DNA of 5,394 bases from Thermoplasmata archaeon (GCA_021827885.1 JAKAUD010000156.1:1-5394), one strand, 5' to 3'; shown: positions 1 to 4,951, counted from the first letter of the stretch. Numbers and translations are program-made. Notes: generated from the letters alone by a model not told the origin.

Positions 1-236
1 AGCATTGTACCACCGTTAGACACGTCAACGCCATACTGTCGGTACATCTGCACCCGTTTCCGAACCTCCGTTTCTTCCAGAAGAAGGGGCAGTCCCCAGC
101 CCATCTTTGCTACGGTCATGAAGCCACTGGACCATTCGAGGCTTTCCTGTATTCCAGGCAGCATACGATCTATGACCATTGTTTTCGGTTTCGGATCCGA
201 ATTATTCCTCTTAAGTTCATCAAAAAACAGTGCCAT
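1..236 (-). CDS. ComA-like phosphosulfolactate synthase family protein, N-terminal part (cut by left window edge)
   Basis: Translating the minus strand from the ATG at 236 gives 78 complete codons, open to the window edge. The segment TMVID (residues 19-23), then AKMGWG (43-48), then a GGT motif (75-77) preceded by KRVQMYRQYGVDV matches, in order and spacing, the N-terminal third of phosphosulfolactate synthase (ComA): TVVLDKG, FVKFGWG and YPGGTLFE in the methanogen enzyme as I recall it. ComA adds sulfite to phosphoenolpyruvate to give phosphosulfolactate, the first step of coenzyme M synthesis; the family also has members of other function outside methanogens. The start is well defined, because a TAG lies in frame four codons before the ATG and no other start lies between. 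The Pro of PGGT is Asn here. The gene is divergent from a sulfite-producing operon, which fits a sulfite-using enzyme. The family call is fairly firm; the exact reaction is inferred. Confidence 0.8.
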   Translation of the reverse strand, partial: MALFFDELKRNNSDPKPKTMVIDRMLPGIQESLEWSSGFMTVAKMGWGLPLLLEETEVRKRVQMYRQYGVDVSNGGTM

Positions 237-255
237 GCCAATGGTACACTAAATC

Positions 256-269
256 AATATGTAAATCTT
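256..269 (-). promoter_or_regulatory. Putative TATA box for the ComA-like gene
   Basis: Read on the minus strand, TTTACATA (265 to 258) is centred about 26 bases before the ATG at 236. That is where an archaeal TATA element would sit if the transcript began at the start codon. No Shine-Dalgarno motif is seen before this ATG, which agrees with a leaderless mRNA. Confidence 0.4.
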
Positions 270-282
270 CCCATAAGATACC

Positions 283-334
283 AAATGCATGCTCAAATAT
301 TCATATAACACACCTAAATTGCATGCTTAAAAAT
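283..334. repeat. Paired direct repeat around GCATGC in the divergent promoter region
   Basis: Two similar blocks, AAATGCATGCTCAAAT (283-298) and AAATTGCATGCTTAAAAAT (316-334), lie in the 127-base gap between the divergent ComA-like and reductase genes. The GCATGC cores start 34 bases apart. The second block overlaps the likely TATA box of the reductase gene. They could be binding sites for a regulator of sulfur genes, but GCATGC also occurs twice inside the Sat gene, so chance is possible. Confidence 0.35.
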
Positions 335-335
335 A
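326..335 (+). promoter_or_regulatory. Putative TATA box for the cysH-sat operon
   Basis: CTTAAAAATA is centred about 33 bases before the ATG at 364. It would place the transcription start near 357 and leave a leader of about seven bases. No Shine-Dalgarno motif precedes the start, as is common for first genes in Thermoplasmatales operons. A second AT-rich candidate, CATATAA, lies at 302-308 but is too far upstream for a leaderless start. Confidence 0.45.
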
Positions 336-363
336 CACATATATCTGAGAAAAATCATGGGCT

Positions 364-1074
364 ATGTTGAATGAAAAAATGCAAGAATCTGCAGATATAC
401 TGCTTCGGGCATACAAAACATACGGTGACAAGGTGGTTTTCCTCACGAGCTTCAGCATGGAGGATAATGTAATCACCGATCTCATGAGCAGGGCGGGAAT
501 AGGCATAAGGCATTTCACCCTGGATACCGGTCGCCTTGCCCAGGAAACCTATGACATAATGGAAATAATTTCCAACAGGTATGGAATAACTCCCGAGATT
601 GTCTTCCCAAGGGCAGACGAAGTTGAGGATATGGTGAGAGCGCATGGAATCAACTTCTTCAGGGATTCCCCATCCATGAGGGAACTGTGTTGCGAGACCA
701 GGAAAATAAGGCCATTAAACCGAATTCTATCTGGTCACGACGCATGGATTTCCGGCATAAGGGCAGAACAGACCCCTTATAGAAAGAAAAGCGAAATGGT
801 GGAACCAGATCCCCTGCGACCGGGGATCATGAAATACAATCCACTACTGAACTGGAGTTCAGCGTATGTAAAGGAATACACGGAAAAATTCATGATTCCA
901 GTCAATGCCCTGTATTCCAGGGGGTACAGGAGCATAGGCTGCGCTCCGTGCACGAGGGCAGTCCTGCCTCATGAGAGTGAACGTAGCGGAAGATGGTGGT
1001 GGGAAGACGGCGTGAAAGAGTGCGGAATCCATGCGCCCGTTGGATCCACCCCTATCCTGCGGGGGGCTGAGTAA
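364..1074 (+). CDS. cysH: Assimilatory APS/PAPS reductase with [4Fe-4S] cluster (CysH family)
   Basis: The 236-residue protein reduces adenylylsulfate (or its 3'-phospho form) to sulfite with thioredoxin-type donors, in the cytoplasm. The adenylyl-sulfate reductase fold of the PAPS reductase/ATP pyrophosphatase superfamily is seen from the SFSMED loop (29-34) and FTLDTGR (51-57). Then come CCETRK (109-114), ISGIRAEQ (129-136), GYRSIGCAPCTRAV (187-200), and GRWWWED with the C-terminal ECGIH (219-223). Cys109, Cys110, Cys193 and Cys196 form the CC...CxxC set that binds a [4Fe-4S] cluster; Cys220 is the catalytic cysteine. Family knowledge links this cluster to use of APS, and no APS kinase gene lies in the window, so APS is the more likely substrate. 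Length is normal for the family. ATG 357 is out of frame; ATG 364 keeps a full N-terminus. One base separates it from the Sat gene. Confidence 0.93.
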   Translation: MLNEKMQESADILLRAYKTYGDKVVFLTSFSMEDNVITDLMSRAGIGIRHFTLDTGRLAQETYDIMEIISNRYGITPEIVFPRADEVEDMVRAHGINFFRDSPSMRELCCETRKIRPLNRILSGHDAWISGIRAEQTPYRKKSEMVEPDPLRPGIMKYNPLLNWSSAYVKEYTEKFMIPVNALYSRGYRSIGCAPCTRAVLPHESERSGRWWWEDGVKECGIHAPVGSTPILRGAE

Positions 1075-1075
1075 C

Positions 1076-2206
1076 ATGGTTTCAAAACCGCATGGGGGAA
1101 GGCTGGTCACTGTGGGAAACCTGAATTCGCAATCATTTGGTCGCAGGGATCTGTCTTTGGAAGTTGATTCAAGGATTGCTGTCAACCTCTTCCTCATAAA
1201 AACTGGCATATTCAGCCCGCTGGTTTCATTCAGCACACGGGAGGATTATGACAGCATCTTGAAGGACCAGAGACTGGGAAACGGGATACCATGGTCAATC
1301 CCTATAACTCTTGACATCGATCCCGGGAAATTCAGGGTGTCCGAGGGAGACATGATCATTTTGAGGCGCAATGGCCGTTATCTTGCTGAAATGTACGTCG
1401 ATGATATGTGGGAGTTCAGTAAGGGGGAATTCTGCGACAGGATATTTGGAACAAGGGATCTGGGTCACCCCGGCGTAGAAAGAACGCGAGAGATGGGTTC
1501 GATAATATTATCGGGGAAGGTTGTGGGCATATCAGACCAGGACTTACCCTTCAACGAATATTTCTTGACACCGGATCAGACAAGAAAACTGTTCCAGAGC
1601 AGGTCATGGAAAACAATAGCGGCCTTCCAGACCCGGAATATACCACATCTTGGGCATGAATACCTGCAGAAGTCCGCACTGAACATAGTAGACGGACTTT
1701 TCATTAACCCTGTGGTAGGAAGAAAGAAGGCAGGTGACTTCAGTGACGCAATAATCGTGGGAACATATGATCGTACCCTGAAATCTTATTATCCCACTGA
1801 AAGGGTGCTGTTTTCCGTTCTGCATTACGAGATGTATTATGCCGGTCCGAGGGAGGCGGTGATGCATGCAATAATGAGGAAAAATTTCGGCTGCACGCAT
1901 TTCATAATAGGCAGGGATCATGCAGGTGTTGGTGACTACTACCCTCCATACGCAGCCCGGGAGAATCTGGAGGCATTTGACGACCTTGGTATTGAGATCA
2001 TTCCATTTGAGGAGGCAGTTTACTGCAAAGCATGCAAATGGATCACAACAGTCAATAACTGCCCCCATGGGGATGATAGGAGAATTCGGTTCAGTGCATC
2101 ATTGATAAGGGAGAAATTGCAGAAAGGGATGGATATTCCGGAAGAGATAATGCGAGGTGACGAGGTGGAATGGATCAGGAAGCAGGACAGCATCTTTGTG
2201 ACCTGA
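1076..2206 (+). CDS. sat: ATP sulfurylase (sulfate adenylyltransferase)
   Basis: The enzyme makes APS and pyrophosphate from ATP and sulfate, the activating step of sulfate assimilation, and would feed the reductase encoded just upstream. From the ATG at 1076 it is 376 residues, normal for monofunctional archaeal/bacterial Sat. An N-terminal PHGG (5-8) begins the PUA-like domain. The catalytic domain carries QTRN (185-188) with His191 and His194 of the HxGH nucleotidyl-transfer motif, and GRDHAG (279-284). A Cys317-x2-Cys320...Cys329-x-His331 cluster is the likely zinc site. The C-terminal RFSASLIREKL (338-348) matches the usual ISGTKVREML region. An in-frame ATG at 1031 would add 15 residues of low-complexity sequence overlapping the reductase gene; the PHGG position favours 1076. 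No APS kinase domain is fused. G-rich sequence at 1060-1066 is at best a weak ribosome site. Confidence 0.93.
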   Translation: MVSKPHGGRLVTVGNLNSQSFGRRDLSLEVDSRIAVNLFLIKTGIFSPLVSFSTREDYDSILKDQRLGNGIPWSIPITLDIDPGKFRVSEGDMIILRRNGRYLAEMYVDDMWEFSKGEFCDRIFGTRDLGHPGVERTREMGSIILSGKVVGISDQDLPFNEYFLTPDQTRKLFQSRSWKTIAAFQTRNIPHLGHEYLQKSALNIVDGLFINPVVGRKKAGDFSDAIIVGTYDRTLKSYYPTERVLFSVLHYEMYYAGPREAVMHAIMRKNFGCTHFIIGRDHAGVGDYYPPYAARENLEAFDDLGIEIIPFEEAVYCKACKWITTVNNCPHGDDRRIRFSASLIREKLQKGMDIPEEIMRGDEVEWIRKQDSIFVT

Positions 2207-2241
2207 TTGTTCCTCTAGGAGCTGGGGCATATTCAACAAAT

Positions 2242-2270
2242 ATCTGTTATAGTTTCTGCGTTTTATCTCC
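2242..2270 (+). terminator. Possible T-rich terminator after sat
   Basis: A pyrimidine-rich stretch with short T-runs (TTT at 2253-2255, TTTT at 2261-2264) follows the Sat stop codon and precedes the next promoter. Archaeal RNA polymerase can terminate at T-tracts without a hairpin. The tract is short, so support is weak. Confidence 0.25.
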
Positions 2271-2296
2271 ATGAATTCCAGTTATTGGCCATGGAA

Positions 2297-2307
2297 ATAT
2301 TTATTTC
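2297..2307 (+). promoter_or_regulatory. Putative TATA box for the gmhA-like gene
   Basis: AATATTTATTT is centred about 31 bases before the ATG at 2334, which predicts a leader of only a few bases. It falls inside the longer in-frame reading that begins at 2271, so it argues that 2334, not 2271, is the true start and that this gene is transcribed apart from the sulfate operon. Confidence 0.5.
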
Positions 2308-2333
2308 AGCTTCACCGCTTATTAGCTGATAAA

Positions 2334-2891
2334 ATGAATCTCAACGAAGTTGCCGGTTACATTGAATCCGGGGCAGAAGCAAGAAAGGCGCTGGATCCTT
2401 CAGCTGTCATGGAAACGGGGAATGCCATTTCTAAAGCCTTCAGTCAGGGTGGAAAGCTGATAATATTTGGCAATGGGGGGAGCGCAGCTGATGCCCAGCA
2501 TATAGCGGCTGAATTTGTCGGCCGTTTTGAGAAGGAGCGCAGACCCCTTCCTGCCATAGCTCTAAACACGAACACGTCCTCCCTGACTGCCATAGGGAAC
2601 GACTATGGCTTTGACAGCATTTTCTCCAGACAGGTGGAGGCATTTGCCCGAAAGGGTGACGTGGTGGTCGGGATATCAACAAGTGGAAACTCAAAGAATG
2701 TCAACCTGGCGCTGGAAAAGGCTAACGCCATGGGATGCCTTACAATCGCGCTCACTGGAAGGGATGGCGGATCAATGATCCGGATAGCGAAGAACTCCAT
2801 AATTGTCAAGAGCAGCAGGACATCCATAATACAGGAGGTTCACATAGCCGTGGGCCACATGTGGTCAAAGATAGTCGAAGATTCTATGTAG
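2334..2891 (+). CDS. gmhA: Sedoheptulose-7-phosphate isomerase (phosphoheptose isomerase, GmhA type)
   Basis: The 185-residue SIS-domain protein converts sedoheptulose 7-phosphate to D-glycero-manno-heptose 7-phosphate, the first step toward nucleotide-activated heptose for surface glycans. Recognisable blocks are FGNGGSAADAQHIAAEFVG (45-63), LTAIGNDYGF (84-93), GISTSGNSKNV (113-123) and IQEVHIAVGH (166-175). The metal ligands of E. coli GmhA (His61, Glu65, Gln172, His180) correspond to His56, Glu60, Gln167 and His175 with the same spacing, so the enzyme should be active. An upstream in-frame ATG at 2271 would add 21 residues rich in aromatics; the TATA box position and family length favour 2334. 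No other heptose genes (kinase, phosphatase, nucleotidyltransferase) lie in the window, so the pathway must be completed elsewhere. A different SIS sugar isomerase is possible but less likely given the complete ligand set. Confidence 0.9.
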   Translation: MNLNEVAGYIESGAEARKALDPSAVMETGNAISKAFSQGGKLIIFGNGGSAADAQHIAAEFVGRFEKERRPLPAIALNTNTSSLTAIGNDYGFDSIFSRQVEAFARKGDVVVGISTSGNSKNVNLALEKANAMGCLTIALTGRDGGSMIRIAKNSIIVKSSRTSIIQEVHIAVGHMWSKIVEDSM

Positions 2892-2917
2892 CGTTGACCA
2901 AGGGCGAAACTGGACGC

Positions 2918-2955
2918 AAACACAGAATTATTATATTCGCTGAAATTGTGTGTTT
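2918..2955. promoter_or_regulatory. 12-base inverted repeat framing the TATA box of the left HEPN/MNT module (possible operator)
   Basis: Left arm AAACACAGAATT (2918-2929) and right arm AATTGTGTGTTT (2944-2955) are reverse complements with one mismatch in twelve. The 14-base spacer and the inner edge of the left arm hold the TATA-like TTATTATATT (2928-2937). The right arm ends just before the ATG at 2959. A dimeric DNA-binding protein on both arms would cover the TATA element and start region, a typical layout for archaeal repression. The binding protein is unknown. Confidence 0.45.
2928..2937 (+). promoter_or_regulatory. Putative TATA box for the left HEPN/MNT module
   Basis: TTATTATATT is centred 26-27 bases before the ATG at 2959, so transcription should begin at or near that codon. 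This supports ATG 2959 over the in-frame GTG at 2950, which would lie only about 18 bases from the element. Confidence 0.5.
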
Positions 2956-2958
2956 GAG

Positions 2959-3357
2959 ATGACTTCCATAGATGAATACCAGATACTGAAGTCTAGATCT
3001 GAAGAATTTCTGGACTCAGCGGGATATCAGTTTGATAAAGGTTATTTTACAGTTGCTGCCTTCAGTTTTCACCAGTCATTGGAACTTTTTCTCAAGAGCA
3101 TACTACTCATCCAAGGGGTGGAATATCCACGTACACATTCCCTGAAAAGCCTGATTGAGATCATTGCGAATGCCACAGAAGAAAAGTGCTCAGTAACGGC
3201 CAGGGAATTGCTGAACACATACATAATGGAACTGGCATTGCTGGAAGATGCGTACATCACTTCCAGATACTTTTCAAGAGAGTACTCAAGGGAGGAGATC
3301 ATTAGGCTTCAAAGAGTTGCGAAGGAGGTTGTAAATGCAATCGAAAACAGCTGTTGA
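2959..3357 (+). CDS. HEPN domain protein of a HEPN/MNT pair (left module)
   Basis: The 132-residue, mainly helical protein fits the HEPN family (COG2250/PF05168 type). It shows the RSEEFLDSA start (13-21), the long helix FHQSLELFLKSILL (37-50), the family signature YPRTHSLK (56-63), and LLEDAYITSRY...Y (94-109). HEPN proteins paired with minimal nucleotidyltransferases are often RNase toxins, silenced when the partner adds AMP to a tyrosine near the R-x4-6-H active site. Here no R-x4-6-H is present: Arg103 is followed by Y-F-S-R-E-Y, with no histidine in reach. It may be a non-catalytic HEPN variant or use other residues. The stop codon overlaps the next gene by 23 bases, a translationally coupled pair. 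An in-frame GTG at 2950 could add three residues. It is a homologue of the protein encoded at 4047-4427. Family call firm; toxin role inferred. Confidence 0.85.
   Translation: MTSIDEYQILKSRSEEFLDSAGYQFDKGYFTVAAFSFHQSLELFLKSILLIQGVEYPRTHSLKSLIEIIANATEEKCSVTARELLNTYIMELALLEDAYITSRYFSREYSREEIIRLQRVAKEVVNAIENSC
3324..3330 (+). promoter_or_regulatory. Shine-Dalgarno site of the left MNT gene, inside the HEPN coding end
   Basis: GGAGGTT ends four bases before the ATG at 3335 and is a strong match to the archaeal anti-Shine-Dalgarno. It fixes the start of the nucleotidyltransferase within the HEPN reading frame and contrasts with the leaderless first gene. Confidence 0.75.
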
Positions 3358-3652
3358 AGCCGCTAACAGAAGAAAGCGGATATTCAGTCATATTTCCGAA
3401 AATCTCGAAGGAATACGAAATGCAGTGCTGAAACTAGACAATGATGCCAAATTCTACTTATTCGGGTCTGTGCCCGCAGGAACTTCCATTCTCTCCAGTG
3501 ACATAGACATTCTGATAATTACTGATCTCCCTGTTGAGGCGGTGATCAGCGAACTGTGGAAAAGAGGGTTCTCAGATCCATTTGAGTTTCACGTGAGGAG
3601 TCAGGACTACTTCGTACTGTATAGAAACGTCGAAAATTTGACCCCTTTCTGA
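3335..3652 (+). CDS. Minimal nucleotidyltransferase (MNT) of a HEPN/MNT pair (left module)
   Basis: The 105-residue protein has the core of the DNA polymerase-beta type nucleotidyltransferase fold. FGSVPAG (43-49) leads into SSDIDILI (54-61), giving GSx10DxD with Gly44, Ser45, Asp56 and Asp58. Glu84 in PFEFHV is the likely third metal-binding acid. In characterised pairs the MNT partner acts as antitoxin by adding AMP to the HEPN protein; the intact catalytic set is compatible with that here. The N-terminal 30 residues are a basic helix (NRRKRIF). The start is set by a strong ribosome site and lies 23 bases inside the HEPN gene. Length is normal for the family, though the C-terminus (VENLTPF) differs from the usual aromatic, acidic tail seen in the right-module partner (DIYREI). 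Antitoxin role is inferred. Confidence 0.87.
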   Translation: MQSKTAVEAANRRKRIFSHISENLEGIRNAVLKLDNDAKFYLFGSVPAGTSILSSDIDILIITDLPVEAVISELWKRGFSDPFEFHVRSQDYFVLYRNVENLTPF

Positions 3653-3742
3653 TGCAAACCCTTAAGATCAAATTATGGGACATGCGTATTAAAGTTGATT
3701 ATGCAGTGAAATTAACCAGAACAAGATTATGTCGTGAAGTGA
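3653..3742. other. 90-base convergent gap between the two HEPN/MNT modules
   Basis: The stop codons of the two nucleotidyltransferase genes face each other across this AT-rich gap. I see no clear hairpin and no run of five or more T on either strand. It has no detectable coding potential. Transcripts from both sides may overlap here. Confidence 0.6.
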
Positions 3743-4063
3743 CTAAATCTCCCTGTAAATATCGATGAATCTCAAATACCAGTTCTTGAATTCATCCTCA
3801 GTGGCGAAATGAATTTCGACAGGAGCTTCCACTGTTTTCCAGATGTCAATTATGATCTTATCCTTCGCACCAGGCGATTGAAGTATTATCAAAAGATCTA
3901 TATCGCTGTTTCCTGTCCAGTTTCCCCGTAGAACTGATCCAAATAGTATGACTCGCGATTTTCGGTCATACCTAAGACATATCTCTTTTACAGACCTGGC
4001 AACTTCGTCGTAGTTTCTCAGGTAATTCAACCTTCGCTTATCGTTTTCAAGAAATATGTCCAT
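3743..4063 (-). CDS. Minimal nucleotidyltransferase (MNT) of a HEPN/MNT pair (right module)
   Basis: This 106-residue protein carries FGSVLRG (41-47) and NSDIDLLII (52-60), that is GSx10DxD with Gly42, Ser43, Asp54 and Asp56, and Glu83 in PVEIHF as third acid. It ends in the aromatic, acidic tail RFIDIYREI common in archaeal members. The active site looks complete, so it can be expected to transfer a nucleotide, in known systems AMP to the HEPN partner. ATG 4063 is preferred over the in-frame TTG at 4066, because GAGGTG ends four bases before the ATG. The gene begins 17 bases inside the end of its HEPN partner. Its core and layout match the protein at 3335-3652, but the sequences are well diverged, so the two are not a recent duplication. 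Confidence 0.88.
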   Translation of the reverse strand: MDIFLENDKRRLNYLRNYDEVARSVKEICLRYDRKSRVILFGSVLRGNWTGNSDIDLLIILQSPGAKDKIIIDIWKTVEAPVEIHFATEDEFKNWYLRFIDIYREI

Positions 4064-4427
4064 CAAACACCTCTTTCACGAATCTCCAAAGGGGAAACAC
4101 GTCTTCCTCAGAGTATCTAACGGGCATATATCTTGAAGATATATATCCCTCTTCCAGTCTCGAAAGCCGGAGAATGCTGTTCTCATCTGATAAGAGACTC
4201 AGAACTTTTTCATCAAATCTCGACAATATCCGTATCAATTCTTTCAGTGAATGGGTCCTGGGATAGGTTGCACCCAGTTCCAGCAATTTCGACTTAAGCA
4301 AAAGTTCGCAATGAAGGTGCAGAGAAGACATCGCCAGGTCCCACTTTTTCTCTTGTATCAGCCTTTCAGCTTCTTCAAGGTACTCAAAACTTCTTGCATT
4401 CAAAATTTCAACTTCATCGCTAGCCAT
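4047..4427 (-). CDS. HEPN domain protein of a HEPN/MNT pair (right module)
   Basis: The 126-residue protein is a HEPN family member (COG2250/PF05168 type), homologous to the one at 2959-3357. Shared blocks are ARSFEYLEEA (11-20), CELLLKSKLLELG (40-52), YPRTHSLKELI (55-65) and LEEGYISSRYMPVRY (91-105). Arg99 in SRYMPVRY occupies the region where active HEPN RNases have R-x4-6-H, but there is no histidine; Arg104-Tyr105 sits there instead. The same SRY-x4-Y pattern occurs in the left module, so the residues are conserved as a variant, not lost at random. The N-terminal segment is rich in charged residues and likely forms the dimer helices. Start ATG 4427 sits 29 bases after a TATA-like element, fitting a leaderless mRNA. 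It overlaps its nucleotidyltransferase partner by 17 bases. A toxin role is inferred from family context only. Confidence 0.86.
   Translation of the reverse strand: MASDEVEILNARSFEYLEEAERLIQEKKWDLAMSSLHLHCELLLKSKLLELGATYPRTHSLKELIRILSRFDEKVLSLLSDENSILRLSRLEEGYISSRYMPVRYSEEDVFPLWRFVKEVFDGHIS
4068..4073 (-). promoter_or_regulatory. Shine-Dalgarno site of the right MNT gene
   Basis: On the minus strand GAGGTG ends four bases before the ATG at 4063, within the end of the HEPN reading frame. The arrangement mirrors the left module and decides ATG 4063 over the TTG one codon upstream. Confidence 0.65.
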
Positions 4428-4437
4428 GAATAATTAC

Positions 4438-4447
4438 ATACATGTAT
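4438..4447. promoter_or_regulatory. Perfect 10-base palindrome between TATA box and start of the right HEPN gene
   Basis: ATACATGTAT reads the same on both strands and lies between the TATA-like element (4451-4460) and the ATG at 4427. An overlapping GTATAC (4444-4449) is also palindromic. In archaea this position, just downstream of the TATA box, is typical for repressor sites. A 10-base AT-rich palindrome can also arise by chance. Confidence 0.3.
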
Positions 4448-4450
4448 ACG

Positions 4451-4460
4451 GGATAAATAA
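4451..4460 (-). promoter_or_regulatory. Putative TATA box for the right HEPN/MNT module
   Basis: Read on the minus strand, TTATTTATCC is centred about 29 bases before the ATG at 4427 and predicts a start of transcription two to four bases before the codon. No ribosome site precedes this ATG. Confidence 0.45.
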
Positions 4461-4951
4461 TACTAATGACCACATCCGTCGTATGAGAAGATTGAGCGCG
4501 GTTTAAAGATCAAGAAGTGGTGCTTGAATGCTGTATCATATGGTAGTTTCTGACATTGAGCTAGTGATATAATGAAAAAATGGTTATTGAAAACAGCCAA
4601 AAAATAGGAAGTGCATATCAAAAATGAAAAATCGGTGATACAGAGTTGTGTTCAGGGCGGCAGAGCCGTTATTCAGACTCAGAATGCCTGAAATATGAAT
4701 GACATAATTGCGGCAGGCTTAGTATCTACATTGAGGAAAAACTATTGAGGAATCCCTGAAATGCAGCCATCAAAAAAATTCTGGATTCAGAGCTCTTTGT
4801 GGCGTTTAATAACCGGAGATTGAAAATAGAGATAAAGTTGAGAGCAAACCGTTTTCACAATTTTTTTAGGCTTGCGCAATAATTGGTCTGCTACCCTTTG
4901 AAGAACGGTCTAGTTTTTGGGGTATAGGCACCAGCTAAAATAAGATCTGCC
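4461..4951. other. Region without a recognisable gene
   Basis: About 490 bases with frequent stops in all frames. The longest coding-like stretch I translated is plus-strand 4703-4879: 18 codons, a TGA at 4757-4759, then 40 codons ending in RFHNFFRLAQ before a TAA. It has no start codon or ribosome site and I do not recognise it; it could be a gene remnant or chance. A short CGGC-AGA-GCCG hairpin lies at 4658-4668 and a run of seven T at 4861-4867. I see no tRNA, repeat array or insertion-sequence ends. The left end (4461-4500) may hold upstream promoter sequence of the right HEPN gene. Confidence 0.5.
4937..4943 (-). terminator. Possible T-rich terminator after the GDPD gene
   Basis: On the minus strand, TTATTTT lies about ten bases past the stop codon at 4952-4954. 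It is a short T-tract of the kind archaeal polymerases can stop at; no hairpin is evident, so the call is tentative. Confidence 0.25.

Noticed and set aside
1031..1075. Upstream ATG start for sat, overlapping cysH by 44 bases
   Set aside because: The added 15 residues (MRPLDPPLSC...) are not Sat-like, and the family's PHGG motif is normally within the first ten or so residues, which fits the ATG at 1076.
859..1236. Minus-strand open frame spanning the cysH-sat junction (125 codons)
   Set aside because: It overlaps conserved parts of both genes, has no promoter-like element or ribosome site that I can see, and resembles no known protein.
1604..2068. Long minus-strand open frame opposite sat (154 codons)
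   Set aside because: It lies wholly inside the strongly conserved Sat gene, has no recognisable domain, and is rich in Cys/His/Met from antisense of conserved codons; a shadow frame.
2271..2333. Upstream ATG start for the GmhA gene
   Set aside because: The extra 21 residues are not found in GmhA proteins as I know them, and the likely TATA box falls within this segment.
3653..3742. Bidirectional terminator between the convergent modules
   Set aside because: I looked for a hairpin or T-runs on both strands and found none convincing in these 90 bases.
3335..4063. Long inverted repeat or recent duplication of the HEPN/MNT modules
   Set aside because: The two modules are alike only at protein motif level; the nucleotide sequences differ too much for a recent duplication or a mobile element with inverted ends.
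4251..4433. Plus-strand open frame opposite the right HEPN gene (60 codons)
   Set aside because: It is antisense to a conserved HEPN sequence with no recognisable domain; a shadow frame.
4658..4670. CGGC-AGA-GCCG hairpin followed by TTATT as a terminator
   Set aside because: The stem is only four base pairs, no gene ends just before it on the plus strand, and the T-run is interrupted.
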